From the NCBI GenBank assembly GCA_009711765.1, contig VEND01000062.1, positions 1 through 47,917 on the forward strand: a stretch of DNA of 47,917 nt. Reading direction: 5' to 3'. Made by a program: the position numbers and the translations under genes. Below, piece after piece: positions 40,287 to 47,917 of the stretch. The notes beneath the pieces are model-generated. The model was not told the origin of the DNA. It searched no databases and was given only the letters and a program-made list of their open reading frames with translations. Source of the stretch: Bacillota bacterium. Lineage in GTDB: Bacteria > Bacillota > Clostridia > Tissierellales > MES13. The first letter of the stretch is position 1. Each line of letters opens with the position of its first letter.

Positions 40287-40470
40287 TTTTAACCTGAGAG
40301 ATTCTTCTTTTATTTAAGAATTGCTCCTTCGGTAAACTTTCTTTTCCAGAGCACTGTCCAAACACGGTCCTTTTGCCTGAGATTTTCACTAAGAGCTGGC
40401 AAAACTCAAAGCTTATCCCTTCGGCTCCAATATTCAAATTGGTATCTTCCGCATTCTTCATCCAGTACGA
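40278..40470 (-). ncRNA. Tandem glycine riboswitch controlling the grd operon
   Basis: Two glycine aptamers in series on the minus strand. The first shows GGAGCCGAAGGGATAAG, GAGTTTTGCCAGCTC, and CTCAGGCAAAAGGACCGTG; the second GTTTACCGAAGGAGCAA and CTCTCAGG. Both have the CCGAAGG core and CTCAGG element. The class senses glycine, the substrate of the downstream glycine reductase. The terminator arrangement (GCTCTG at 40347-40352 competing for CAGAGC at 40278-40283) points to an ON switch, with glycine binding blocking termination. Confidence 0.95.
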
Positions 40471-40508
40471 GTTAAATTTATTATCTTTTGTTTGTTCTCT
40501 ATATGGTC

Positions 40509-40537
40509 ATTATAATATATCGTTATTTTATATACAA
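40509..40537 (-). promoter_or_regulatory. Proximal promoter of the grd operon
   Basis: On the minus strand TTGTAT (40532-40537), 17 bases, TATAAT (40509-40514). The start is about 30 bases before the glycine riboswitch. Confidence 0.7.
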
Positions 40538-40624
40538 GGCTTTTTTTCTAAAATTTTTATTTTTGTTAACTATTTATCAAAAATTAGCTTTTAAAAAATT
40601 TTTATCACATTTCCCTATACATCC

Positions 40625-40653
40625 ATTATAATATATAGATATCTTTTATACAA
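40625..40653 (-). promoter_or_regulatory. Distal promoter of the grd operon
   Basis: The same hexamers and spacing as the proximal copy: TTGTAT (40648-40653), 17 bases, TATAAT (40625-40630), 116 bases farther upstream. Four A-tracts with a 10-base period adjoin its -35 side. Confidence 0.65.
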
Positions 40654-40703
40654 CATCTTTTTGACGATTTTTGCTGATTTTTGCTGATTTTTGTTTTATT
40701 TTG
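40654..40703 (-). repeat. 10-bp phased A-tract array upstream of the grd promoter
   Basis: On the minus strand consecutive 10-base units CAAAAATCAG, CAAAAATCAG, CAAAAATCGT and CAAAAAGATG run directly into the -35 hexamer at 40653, with a weaker fifth unit beyond. A-tracts in helical phase are expected to bend DNA and can bind the RNA polymerase alpha subunit. Confidence 0.75.
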
Positions 40704-40712
40704 TACTATTTT

Positions 40713-41825
40713 CTAATCTATTTCTATTAATTCATAATTTCTACTACCTAAACCAATGCTTTCTCCATATTCTAAAACTCTCTTCGCTTTTACATTTTTA
40801 TGTAATCCAGCAAATTTATCTTCTCCAGGTTTATGATTACATTTTAAATCACTATGTTTATTTCCTAATTGTTCATCTATTAGATCTAAACTTGCCTTAT
40901 CTATTGCTACAGGATCAAAAGATGCTAATATTCCAACATCATTTACTATAGGTATTCCACTCCAAGGTACACAATCACAAAGCGGGGTGACATTCATCAC
41001 AAAATTTATGTATGCAACTTTTTTATTTTTATTAGCCACTGAACCATAGGCATATTCAGCCATTTTTTCTAAGAATAAATCTACATCTGTTTCAAACTGT
41101 ACTTTTATAGCCCTCTTAGGACAAACTGTAACACACTCTCCACATCCTATACATTTATCTTTATTTATTTTAGCTTTCTTATTTTCTAAAGTAATTGCAT
41201 CAACAGGACAATTTTTAGCACATATTCCACAACCTATGCATTTTTCTTTTATTATATCAGGTTTTGAATCAGAGTGTTGTATTTGTTTACCCGAAGCACT
41301 AGCACAACCCATTGCAAGATTTTTTATACTTCCTCCATAACCAGATAGAGCATGGCCTTTAACATGACTTAAAACAATCATTGAATTTGAATGATAAATA
41401 TCTCCTGCTATTTTAACTGTATTAAAATGTTTTAAATTAACAGCTACATCTATTGAGTTTTTACTATATAAACCATCTGCTATAATTATTGGTGCTTTTA
41501 CTACTGAAGGAGCAAATCCATTTTCTATAGCCGTTTGTATATGGGATATACTATTAGTTCTACTACCAGTGTATAAAGTATTTGTATCTGTTAAAAATGG
41601 TTCTACATTACTCTCTTTTGCCTTCTCTACTACTTGTCTTACAAAAATAGGATTAATAAATGCATTATTACCCTTTTCCCCAAAGTGAAGTTTAATAGCA
41701 GTTGCATCATCTTCACTTAAAACTTCTTTAATCCCTGCTTTATCATATAGTCTTTTAATTTTATTTGGGATGTTATTTTTTTTACTGTCGGATTTAAAAT
41801 TAATAAAATAAACTTTACTACTCAA
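40713..41825 (-). CDS. DUF362 protein with two [4Fe-4S] ferredoxin clusters
   Basis: A 370-residue protein. The N-terminal and outer parts belong to DUF362 ([53 protein letters not shown]). Inserted is a 2[4Fe-4S] ferredoxin module with [16 protein letters not shown] (193-208) and [16 protein letters not shown] (222-237). Soluble, function unknown; an electron-transfer or ligand-binding role is inferred from the clusters. The start is TTG 41825, eight bases after GGAGG, with no ATG nearby. It lies upstream of the grd promoters, with no strong terminator seen between. Confidence 0.85.
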   Translation of the reverse strand: MSSKVYFINFKSDSKKNNIPNKIKRLYDKAGIKEVLSEDDATAIKLHFGEKGNNAFINPIFVRQVVEKAKESNVEPFLTDTNTLYTGSRTNSISHIQTAIENGFAPSVVKAPIIIADGLYSKNSIDVAVNLKHFNTVKIAGDIYHSNSMIVLSHVKGHALSGYGGSIKNLAMGCASASGKQIQHSDSKPDIIKEKCIGCGICAKNCPVDAITLENKKAKINKDKCIGCGECVTVCPKRAIKVQFETDVDLFLEKMAEYAYGSVANKNKKVAYINFVMNVTPLCDCVPWSGIPIVNDVGILASFDPVAIDKASLDLIDEQLGNKHSDLKCNHKPGEDKFAGLHKNVKAKRVLEYGESIGLGSRNYELIEID

Positions 41826-41902
41826 TTTATCAACCTCCTATATAAATAATACCATATTATATTACCTACCCAAAACAAAAAAAATTATAGCATTTTTCAA
41901 AA

Positions 41903-41937
41903 TAAAAATTCCCAGCATATATATGCTGGGAGTTTTT
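41903..41937 (-). terminator. Intrinsic terminator of the Na/Pi cotransporter-family gene
   Basis: TCCCAGCATAT/ATATGCTGGGA (41910-41931) is followed by AATTTTTATTTT on the minus strand; the plus strand also has a T-run. Confidence 0.88.
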
Positions 41938-41939
41938 AT

Positions 41940-43538
41940 TTATTTTAATGCATCTAAAATTGATAATGCAATATTTGATGAATGGTCAGCTATTCTTTCT
42001 AGATTACTTATTATATCTAAAAATACAATACCTGCACTTGGATTACATTTCATTTTGTTAAGTCTATCTATGTGACTTGATCTGTTTTCCTTTTCAAGTT
42101 TATCGATATAACCTTCATATTCAATAACCCTATTTGCTATGTTTGTATCAGCTGTTTTAAAGGCATCTAATGATGTCTGAAATGCCTGTTCAACTTGATT
42201 AAACATATCCATAAGTTCATCAAGGGCTTGATCTGAAAAGTCAACTTTATTTTCTATTCTATAATAAGCAAATTCAGCAATATTATCAGCATGGTCTCCA
42301 ACCCTTTCAAGGTCATTTATTGTATTAAATAAAGTTGTTATTGTTGCATGTTGTTCATCTGTTAAAGGTGCATTTGAAAGTTCGACTAAATATTTAGTAA
42401 TATCACTTTCTAAATCGTTAACAATTTTTTCTTGTTTAAATACTTCATTTGCAAGTTTTTCATTTTGATTATAAAATGCTTCCTTTGAATTTTTTAGTTG
42501 TTCTAGTACTAATTTACCCATTCTTAATACTTCCTTAGAAGCTTGGCCTACAGCTATTGAAGGTGTTTCTATAATTCTTGAATCAAGATACTTAAGCCCT
42601 GCCTTTTGTTCAATTTCTCCTGGTACCATTTTCTTAGCTGCATAAACTATAAAGCCTGCAAATGGTAATTGTATAAGCACATTAATAATATTAAAGAAAG
42701 TATGTGCATTTGCTATTTGTCTAGCAGGATCATCTGTCATTTGAGTTACAAATGCTTCAATTGGATATCTTAAAATAACCATAAATATAACAGTACCTAT
42801 AATATTAAATAATAAGTGCATAACTGCAGCCCTTTTAGCTGTTTTATTTGCTCCTATACTTGATAATAATGCTGTTACACAAGTACCTATATTATCACCA
42901 AATAGTATAGGAAATGCTATATCAACACCTATTAATCCAGCTGATGCTAAAGCTAATAATAAACCTATAGAAGCACTACTGCTTTGTAATATAACAGTTA
43001 AACCAAATCCAACTAATATACCTAATACTGGATTTTCTAAGCTTACTATTACATCTTTAAATACTTGACTTTCACTTAAAGGTTTTAAGGCATCCTTCAT
43101 CATATCCATTCCCATAAATAGAATACCAAATCCTATTAAGGCTTCTGCAATTTCTCTATTTTTCCTCTTTGAACTAAATATCCATATTCCAACACCAATT
43201 GCTATAACCACAGGAGCAACATCAGTTAATTTAAAAGCTATAAGCTGGGCTGTTACAGTAGTACCTATATTAGCACCCATAATAACACCTATAGCCTGGG
43301 TAAGTTTCATTATTCCAGCATTAACAAAACCTACAACCATTACAGTAGTTGCACTACTACTTTGTATTAACATTGTTACACCAGCACCAACAAAAACTCC
43401 CATAACTCTGTTGTTAGTTAATACTTCAATTAATTTTTTTAGTCTTTCTCCAGCAACTTTCTGTAGGCCTGTCCCCATTAGGTTTACACCATATAGGAAA
43501 AGACCTAAACCTCCTAATACACCAAAAGCTATATTCAT
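41940..43538 (-). CDS. Na/Pi cotransporter family protein with PhoU-like domain
   Basis: A 532-residue membrane protein. The first 310 residues hold two Na_Pi_cotrans repeats, each with a conserved QSSSA motif (MLIQSSSATTVM and VILQSSSASIGL) and GANIGTTVTA / GDNIGTCVTA. The C-terminal 190 residues form a PhoU-like helical domain (DLERVGDHADNIAEFA and LERIADHSSNIALSI). The family is annotated as phosphate transport and in some bacteria affects phosphate or c-di-AMP related signalling; the true role is unclear. GGAGG precedes the ATG. A single-gene unit with its own terminator; the 43539-43666 gap shows no clear promoter. Confidence 0.92.
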   Translation of the reverse strand: MNIAFGVLGGLGLFLYGVNLMGTGLQKVAGERLKKLIEVLTNNRVMGVFVGAGVTMLIQSSSATTVMVVGFVNAGIMKLTQAIGVIMGANIGTTVTAQLIAFKLTDVAPVVIAIGVGIWIFSSKRKNREIAEALIGFGILFMGMDMMKDALKPLSESQVFKDVIVSLENPVLGILVGFGLTVILQSSSASIGLLLALASAGLIGVDIAFPILFGDNIGTCVTALLSSIGANKTAKRAAVMHLLFNIIGTVIFMVILRYPIEAFVTQMTDDPARQIANAHTFFNIINVLIQLPFAGFIVYAAKKMVPGEIEQKAGLKYLDSRIIETPSIAVGQASKEVLRMGKLVLEQLKNSKEAFYNQNEKLANEVFKQEKIVNDLESDITKYLVELSNAPLTDEQHATITTLFNTINDLERVGDHADNIAEFAYYRIENKVDFSDQALDELMDMFNQVEQAFQTSLDAFKTADTNIANRVIEYEGYIDKLEKENRSSHIDRLNKMKCNPSAGIVFLDIISNLERIADHSSNIALSILDALK

Positions 43539-43666
43539 CTTAAGATCCTCCTATTTCTTTATTGTCTTATAAACACAATTACTATCATACAATAAATTAT
43601 ATTTACTTTTGTTAAATCTATGTTAAATTTGTTGATTTATTTTTAATTTTGTTAAGATTTAGTTAA

Positions 43667-44137
43667 CTAAATCAATCCTGGATACTCAATTTGCCTAAGT
43701 GCTTCATACATAATTATCGATACTGAATTAGAAAGATTTAAAGACCTTGCTTTCTCATTATTTAGCATTGGGATTCTAATGCATTTATCTTTATTTTTAT
43801 TAAGTATTTCTAAAGGTATACCTCTAGTTTCTTTTCCAAAGACTAAATAACAATCATCGAAAAATTCCATATCACTATGTCTATTACCTCCCTTAGTTGT
43901 AGCATAAAAAAACTTATCCTTTCCTACCTTTTTAACTAATTCTTCAAAATCATCATAAAAATGAACATCTAATAGATGCCAATAGTCAAGTCCAGCTCTT
44001 TTTAGATGTTTATCATCAACAGAAAAACCTAAAGGCTTAACTAAGTGTAAAGATGAACCTGTAGCTGCACAACTCCTTGCTATATTCCCTGTGTTTTGAG
44101 GTATTTCAGGTTCTATTAATACAATATTAACCCCCAT
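43667..44137 (-). CDS. trmL: tRNA (cytidine(34)-2'-O)-methyltransferase TrmL
   Basis: A 156-residue SPOUT methyltransferase modifying the wobble base of tRNA-Leu. Motifs: IVLIEPEIPQNTGNIARSCAATG at the start, LVFGKETRGIP (the SAM knot) and IPMLNNEKARSLNLSNSVSI near the end. Minimal single-domain length fits TrmL. GGAGTGA precedes the ATG; 14 bases after the CheX-like gene. Confidence 0.95.
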   Translation of the reverse strand: MGVNIVLIEPEIPQNTGNIARSCAATGSSLHLVKPLGFSVDDKHLKRAGLDYWHLLDVHFYDDFEELVKKVGKDKFFYATTKGGNRHSDMEFFDDCYLVFGKETRGIPLEILNKNKDKCIRIPMLNNEKARSLNLSNSVSIIMYEALRQIEYPGLI

Positions 44138-44151
44138 ATAATCACTCCATT

Positions 44152-44613
44152 CTAAAATTTGTCTAGTGTAAGATTTATTACTAAATCTTTTTTATCTTTA
44201 ATAGGTATAGATAAAATTTCTTTTTCACTTATATATTTAATATCCTTCCCTATTAATATGTTAGTAAAAATAACTTTTAAACTTATGCCTTGATTAATAA
44301 GTTTTGCTACTGCATTTGCTACAATTAAATTAACTATTTCAACAAGAATTTCTTCTGTTGATTTATCAACAGTTACAATAGGATAGCCCTTATTATTTGA
44401 AGCAATTTTAAGGGCTAAATCTTTTGACATTTCAAGTATAAATTGACCTTCATAAGTTCCCGTTAATCCCACCTGTAACATTATACCATCTTCAATTGTA
44501 ATTGTCTTTATATTTTTTCTTCCCTTTAAATCTATTTTAATATTACCTAATCTAAGTAATATATCCGACGCTTCTTCAATGAAAGGATTAATTATTTCTT
44601 TTATTTTAACCAC
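44152..44613 (-). CDS. CheX/CheC-like chemotaxis domain protein
   Basis: About 150 residues. NPFIEEASDILLRLGNIKI at the N-terminus and STEEILVEIVNLIVANAVAKL in the middle match the layout of CheX, a phosphatase of CheY-P: the Glu and Asn of E..N are the expected catalytic pair. Similarity is weak and the usual Gly after the helix is replaced. No other chemotaxis gene is present in the window. The start is uncertain: GTG 44613 directly abuts the GGAG ribosome site, while an ATA three codons later (44604) has ideal spacing. Cotranscribed with trmL downstream. Confidence 0.6.
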   Translation of the reverse strand: MVKIKEIINPFIEEASDILLRLGNIKIDLKGRKNIKTITIEDGIMLQVGLTGTYEGQFILEMSKDLALKIASNNKGYPIVTVDKSTEEILVEIVNLIVANAVAKLINQGISLKVIFTNILIGKDIKYISEKEILSIPIKDKKDLVINLTLDKF

Positions 44614-44657
44614 TCCTACTATGTGAAATTATACCATACATTTATACTTAGGTTAAA

Positions 44658-45590
44658 CTATCTATTCCCATGAAAGGGCTTTAACTTACCCTTATCTAGT
44701 ACAACTTCAGTATTATATGCACTAGTGCTAAACATCTTTTCACAAACCTCTAATTCAAGTCCCCTAATATCCACATTTTCAAGTGCGGCTTCTCCTATCC
44801 TTTTTCGATGTAGTAAATATAGATAACTAACAGCTTGAGGTAAAAATCCTAATAATCTTGCACCGATTGTATCCACAGAAACTGGGTCTGTTCCTGCTAT
44901 TATAATTCCTTGTGTGTCTATAGCCTTTCCCTCTGAAGGTCCTGTAGCTAACATAGTCTTATCAGCACTTAGAATCGTTAAATCTATAGGCATTTTTTCA
45001 ATCATAGCTACAATGAAATTATGAAGATCTTCATGGATACCTAATCCTTTTTTAGGAAACCCATGTATTTCAGCCGGTGGCCATCCTAATGCAATATTTT
45101 TAATACCACCACTCATGGTTGCTTCTTCATGCATTTTTAATTGGGAAAATGAAATTAAAACATCCATTTGTTCATATAAAGTATTTATCTTTGTAGAAGG
45201 TGGCATCCAGTGATTTAATTTAATATTAGTATACGGGCCATAGTTTAAATCTATAAACTCTACATTATTATCTTTTATTACTTTATCATATCCCACATAT
45301 TTCATTACCTTATCAGTAGAATCTCCTCCTGATCCTGTGGCTATAACTATTCTTTTAGGACTATATTTTTTTACTATTTTTATAAGTTTATCTAATGTAT
45401 TTGGTCCTACCACAGTAGCCGATGAAGGTGACTTTGCTTTAACCCAATTTGGTGTTATAACTACGTTATCGTTCTTTTTTATAATATCCTCCATGGGTAA
45501 ATTATCTAAACACTGTTTTAGGGATTTCTCTTCTGATATATTTTCTGATATAGAAACTAAAGGTTTTTTAATACGTCTATCTTTTCTCAT
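44658..45590 (-). CDS. DUF362 domain protein
   Basis: A 310-residue soluble protein of the DUF362 family without an iron-sulfur insert. Motifs: VVITPNWVKAKSPSSATVVGPNT, IATGSGGDSTDKVM, SFSQLKMHEEATMSGGIKNIALG, and GTDPVSVDTIGARLLGF. Function unknown. AAAGGATG precedes the ATG. Together with the ferredoxin-bearing DUF362 protein at 40713-41825 it is one of two family members within 5 kb. It follows the terminator of the KamA-family gene. Confidence 0.82.
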   Translation of the reverse strand: MRKDRRIKKPLVSISENISEEKSLKQCLDNLPMEDIIKKNDNVVITPNWVKAKSPSSATVVGPNTLDKLIKIVKKYSPKRIVIATGSGGDSTDKVMKYVGYDKVIKDNNVEFIDLNYGPYTNIKLNHWMPPSTKINTLYEQMDVLISFSQLKMHEEATMSGGIKNIALGWPPAEIHGFPKKGLGIHEDLHNFIVAMIEKMPIDLTILSADKTMLATGPSEGKAIDTQGIIIAGTDPVSVDTIGARLLGFLPQAVSYLYLLHRKRIGEAALENVDIRGLELEVCEKMFSTSAYNTEVVLDKGKLKPFHGNR

Positions 45591-45612
45591 AAAATCATCC
45601 TTTCAAAAAAAT

Positions 45613-45640
45613 AATAAACTTAAGGTTTACCTTAAGTTTT
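45613..45640 (-). terminator. Intrinsic terminator of the KamA-family gene (repeat copy 1)
   Basis: AAACTTAAGG-N4-CCTTAAGTTT (45616-45639) followed by TATTATTTTTTT on the minus strand. The surrounding roughly 60 bases (45616-45676) recur at 46884-46943. Confidence 0.85.
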
Positions 45641-45731
45641 ATTATTTACTCTTATATTTTAATTATCCATTTTAAAAAAATCTTTTTTTTTACTATTATC
45701 CTATAAGTCAATTATTATAATTGTTTTCTTA

Positions 45732-46805
45732 CTATTCAGGTATGTTAGGTAATGTTGTATATTCGCCCCTGTGATTTCTAAGTTTATATTCCTTTTCATT
45801 TTTATCAACTATATAATAATCTGGCATTAATGGAATCTTACCAACATTAGTTGCAATAACATACATTGGCTGTGCTAATCCAGTTGTATGTCCCCTTAAT
45901 GCATCTCTAATTAGTTCTGCTCCTTTTTCTATAGAAGTTCTAAAATGATCTATACCCGGTGCAGGTTCACAATAAAATACATAGTAAGGTCTTATTCGAA
46001 TAGTTAAAAGCTTTTGATGTAGTCTTCTAAATGTTTCAACATCATCATTGATACCTTTAAGTAAAACTGCTTGATTTCCTACATTGACTCCGCAAGTCAT
46101 AAGTTCATAAACTGCTTTAGATGTTTTTTGTGTAATCTCTTTAGGATGATTACATTGAGTATTTAACCAAATAGGCACTCGGTGATAACCACCTAATACT
46201 TTTTTTAGTCCTTTAGTGATTCTATGGGGTAATACTATAGGTGATCTACTTCCTATTCTAATCATTTGTATATGGGGAATTTCTCGTAATTTAGAAATAA
46301 TATATTCTATTTTTTCATCAGAAAGTAAAAGTGGATCTCCCCCTGTGACAAGAACATCTCTGATTTCTTTATGTTCTTTTATCCATTTTAATCCTTCTTC
46401 AACATCAAATCTTAAATCATAACTTTTATCAACAACAACTTCTTTTCGAAAACAATGTCTACAATATATACCACACTGATCAAGTACTGTAAATGCTACC
46501 CTATCTTTATATTGTCTAGCTATAGTGTCAGGTCTATCTTCTTCATTATCACGATTTTCCTTCCATATCAAGTAATCATTTATACCATAAACATTTTCTT
46601 TTTCTTTAAGTGATGGGACAACCTGTCTACGAATAGGACAATTTGGGTCATTAGCATCCATTAAAGAAGCAAAATAAGGTGTTGTACCCCATTTAGTATC
46701 TAAAGATCTGATAGCTTCTTCTTCTTTAGAAGTTACATTAATAACCTTCTTTAACTTATCAAGAGTATCGATGTAATTATTTAATTGTTCTTTCCATTCT
46801 TCCAT
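45732..46805 (-). CDS. KamA-family radical SAM aminomutase-like protein
   Basis: A 357-residue protein of the lysine 2,3-aminomutase family. The radical SAM cluster motif is CGIYCRHC (C111, C115, C118), followed by VLVTGGDPLLLSD. K323 in TNVGKIPLMP aligns with the PLP lysine of KamA. Two Asp that bind the lysine side chain in KamA appear changed: the first aligns with E280 (FYCEPAPGIDHF) and the second with the ATN segment 318-320. It also lacks the long C-terminus of KamA (about 415 aa). So lysine may not be the substrate; glutamate or another amino acid is possible. No partner (ablB or kamDE) is adjacent. GGAGAGG precedes the ATG. Confidence 0.82.
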   Translation of the reverse strand: MEEWKEQLNNYIDTLDKLKKVINVTSKEEEAIRSLDTKWGTTPYFASLMDANDPNCPIRRQVVPSLKEKENVYGINDYLIWKENRDNEEDRPDTIARQYKDRVAFTVLDQCGIYCRHCFRKEVVVDKSYDLRFDVEEGLKWIKEHKEIRDVLVTGGDPLLLSDEKIEYIISKLREIPHIQMIRIGSRSPIVLPHRITKGLKKVLGGYHRVPIWLNTQCNHPKEITQKTSKAVYELMTCGVNVGNQAVLLKGINDDVETFRRLHQKLLTIRIRPYYVFYCEPAPGIDHFRTSIEKGAELIRDALRGHTTGLAQPMYVIATNVGKIPLMPDYYIVDKNEKEYKLRNHRGEYTTLPNIPE

Positions 46806-46883
46806 CTAACCTCTCCTTATAAATGTGTTTTATATAATTTACTATAGATAATTAAGTGCAGATATAATATTAAGTAAAATGAA

Positions 46884-46907
46884 AAACTTAAGGCTCACCT
46901 TAAGTTT
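46884..46907 (-). terminator. Intrinsic terminator of the HAD phosphatase gene (repeat copy 2)
   Basis: AAACTTAAGG-N4-CCTTAAGTTT followed on the minus strand by TTTCATTTT. Nearly identical in sequence to the terminator region at 45616-45676. Confidence 0.75.
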
Positions 46908-46937
46908 TATTATTTACTCTTAAATTTTAATTATCCA

Positions 46938-47759
46938 TTAAAAAACTAAATCTTTTAACACTTTAGAGACACCATCATTATCATTTGTATCAGTTACTAT
47001 TTGTGCCTTCTTTTTAACATCTTCTTCACCATTTCCCATAGCTACACCCGTACCTGCAAAATTAATCATTGATAAGTCATTATAATTATCACCTATTGCT
47101 ATTACTTCTTTTCTATCAATATTAAAAGAATTACATAACTCTTTTAAAGCTCTACCCTTAGACACTCCCTTTTTCATTATATCTAAACTTCCTTTCCATG
47201 AGCTTACTACTTCTAAGTCTTTATTTTCTTTTAATATTTGTTCTACTTTTTCTAATTTTTCTTTATCATTTTCCATAGTTACAAATTTAAATAACTTTGG
47301 TTTATTTTTATTTACAAATTCTAAGGGTTTATCTAATACTTCAATATTTATTCTATCACCGGGTTTTTGTTTTTTATTCCAGTTATGATATTTTAATGAA
47401 TTGTGATTAAGTTCTCTAGTATAGAAATCCTCTTTCCCATAGAAATGGTAATACATATCATTTTCTTCTAAAACATTAATAACATTTTTACAACTTTCTA
47501 TATCCATTGGATTTTCTAATAAAACATTTCTCCTATGATATTCAGATACTAACCCGCCATTACAAGCTATTATCGGTGTTATAACTCCTAATAGCTTTGC
47601 ATAGTACCTTGCTGATGTAAATATTCTACCTGTTGAAATTACAACCTGAATACCCTTTTCTGTTGCTATTTTCAAAGCCTTTTTATTTTTTTCAGAAACC
47701 TTTTCTTTGCTATTTAGTAATGTCCCATCCATATCTATTGCTATTAACTTATACTTCAA
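46938..47759 (-). CDS. Cof-type HAD-IIB family phosphatase
   Basis: A 273-residue haloacid dehalogenase-like hydrolase. Motif I is IAIDMDGTLLNS with nucleophile D9 and acid D11; motif II VVISTGR; motif IV AIGDNYNDLSMI. The insert between (about 85-190) is the IIB cap. Members dephosphorylate sugar phosphates, FMN or PLP; the substrate cannot be predicted. The start is TTG 47759, following AAGGAGTG; no ATG is available nearby. The 158 bases upstream to the window edge hold no gene. Confidence 0.9.
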   Translation of the reverse strand: MKYKLIAIDMDGTLLNSKEKVSEKNKKALKIATEKGIQVVISTGRIFTSARYYAKLLGVITPIIACNGGLVSEYHRRNVLLENPMDIESCKNVINVLEENDMYYHFYGKEDFYTRELNHNSLKYHNWNKKQKPGDRINIEVLDKPLEFVNKNKPKLFKFVTMENDKEKLEKVEQILKENKDLEVVSSWKGSLDIMKKGVSKGRALKELCNSFNIDRKEVIAIGDNYNDLSMINFAGTGVAMGNGEEDVKKKAQIVTDTNDNDGVSKVLKDLVF

Positions 47760-47857
47760 AGGTTACACTCCTTTATCCTTAGTTTATTTTTAGTCGATTT
47801 CCAAATGCTAAAAGCATTGAAAATACTATCTTTCACTTAATAATTTTATTTATTTCA

Positions 47858-47917
47858 CTCCTCTAATGGGTATAAATGTAATATACACAACTATAAAACA
47901 AAAAACCAATAGAGGAG
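47858..47917. repeat. Imperfect inverted repeat at the window edge
   Basis: CTCCTCTAATGG (47858-47869) and CCAATAGAGGAG (47906-47917) pair at 11 of 12 positions across 36 AT-rich bases. The right arm ends exactly at the window edge, so the element may be longer and its nature is unknown. Confidence 0.4.

Noticed and set aside
40261-40461. Open frame of 66 codons on the minus strand upstream of grdX
   Set aside because: It coincides with the glycine riboswitch and terminator; its translation has no protein-like character and the RNA elements explain the sequence.

Overview
This window reads as a chromosome segment of a low-GC, AT-rich Firmicute of the Clostridia/Tissierellia type. The clues are strong Shine-Dalgarno sites, a Bacillus-like cggR-gap-pgk-tpiA-gpmI-eno glycolytic operon, a SleB-type hydrolase, a membrane pyrophosphatase, and above all a complete selenoprotein glycine reductase operon, the hallmark of Stickland amino-acid fermenters. 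Assignment to Tissierellales is an inference from gene content. Only one of about 36 protein genes (4466-5350) is on the + strand; all others, and the tmRNA, run on the - strand. No insertion sequence, phage, CRISPR array, tRNA or rRNA gene was seen.

Layout, left to right. 1-180: a SAM-I riboswitch with its promoter, controlling a gene beyond the left edge. 226-5400: topoisomerase III, an ABC-F ATPase preceded by an apparent attenuator, and the + strand SleB-like hydrolase. 5411-9279: malQ-glgP, glycogen/maltodextrin use. 9505-10408: smpB and tmRNA (tag ADENYALAA) behind a consensus promoter. 10411-15854: a TrkA-C membrane protein, RNase R, an Est30-like esterase and a membrane-anchored MurF-like ligase. 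16165-18514: K+-dependent-type membrane pyrophosphatase and SecG. 18551-25758: the six-gene glycolytic operon with two CggR-type operators, then sigma-54 (rpoN). 27383-32105: a BmpA/NupOPQ-type nucleoside ABC transporter. 32293-40653: the glycine reductase operon grdX-trxB-trxA-grdE-grdA-grdB-grdC-grdD, with in-frame UGA (selenocysteine) codons in grdA and grdB, a tandem glycine riboswitch with terminator in the leader, and two nearly identical promoters, the outer one preceded by A-tracts repeated every 10 bp. 40713-47759: two DUF362 proteins, a Na/Pi-cotransporter family protein, TrmL, a CheX-like protein, a KamA-family radical SAM protein and a Cof-type HAD phosphatase.

Together the genes suggest a cell that takes up nucleosides, stores and degrades glucan, runs lower glycolysis under CggR control, and reduces glycine to acetyl phosphate with electrons passed NADPH -> TrxB -> TrxA -> GrdA/GrdB, switched on by glycine. 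The less routine observations are the ON-type switch geometry of the grd leader, its phased A-tract promoter, the short ABC-F attenuator without a visible leader peptide, the complementary degeneration of one ATP site in the same ABC-F protein, a GAPDH carrying residues typical of NADP-accepting enzymes, and a CheX-like gene that may start at AUA.
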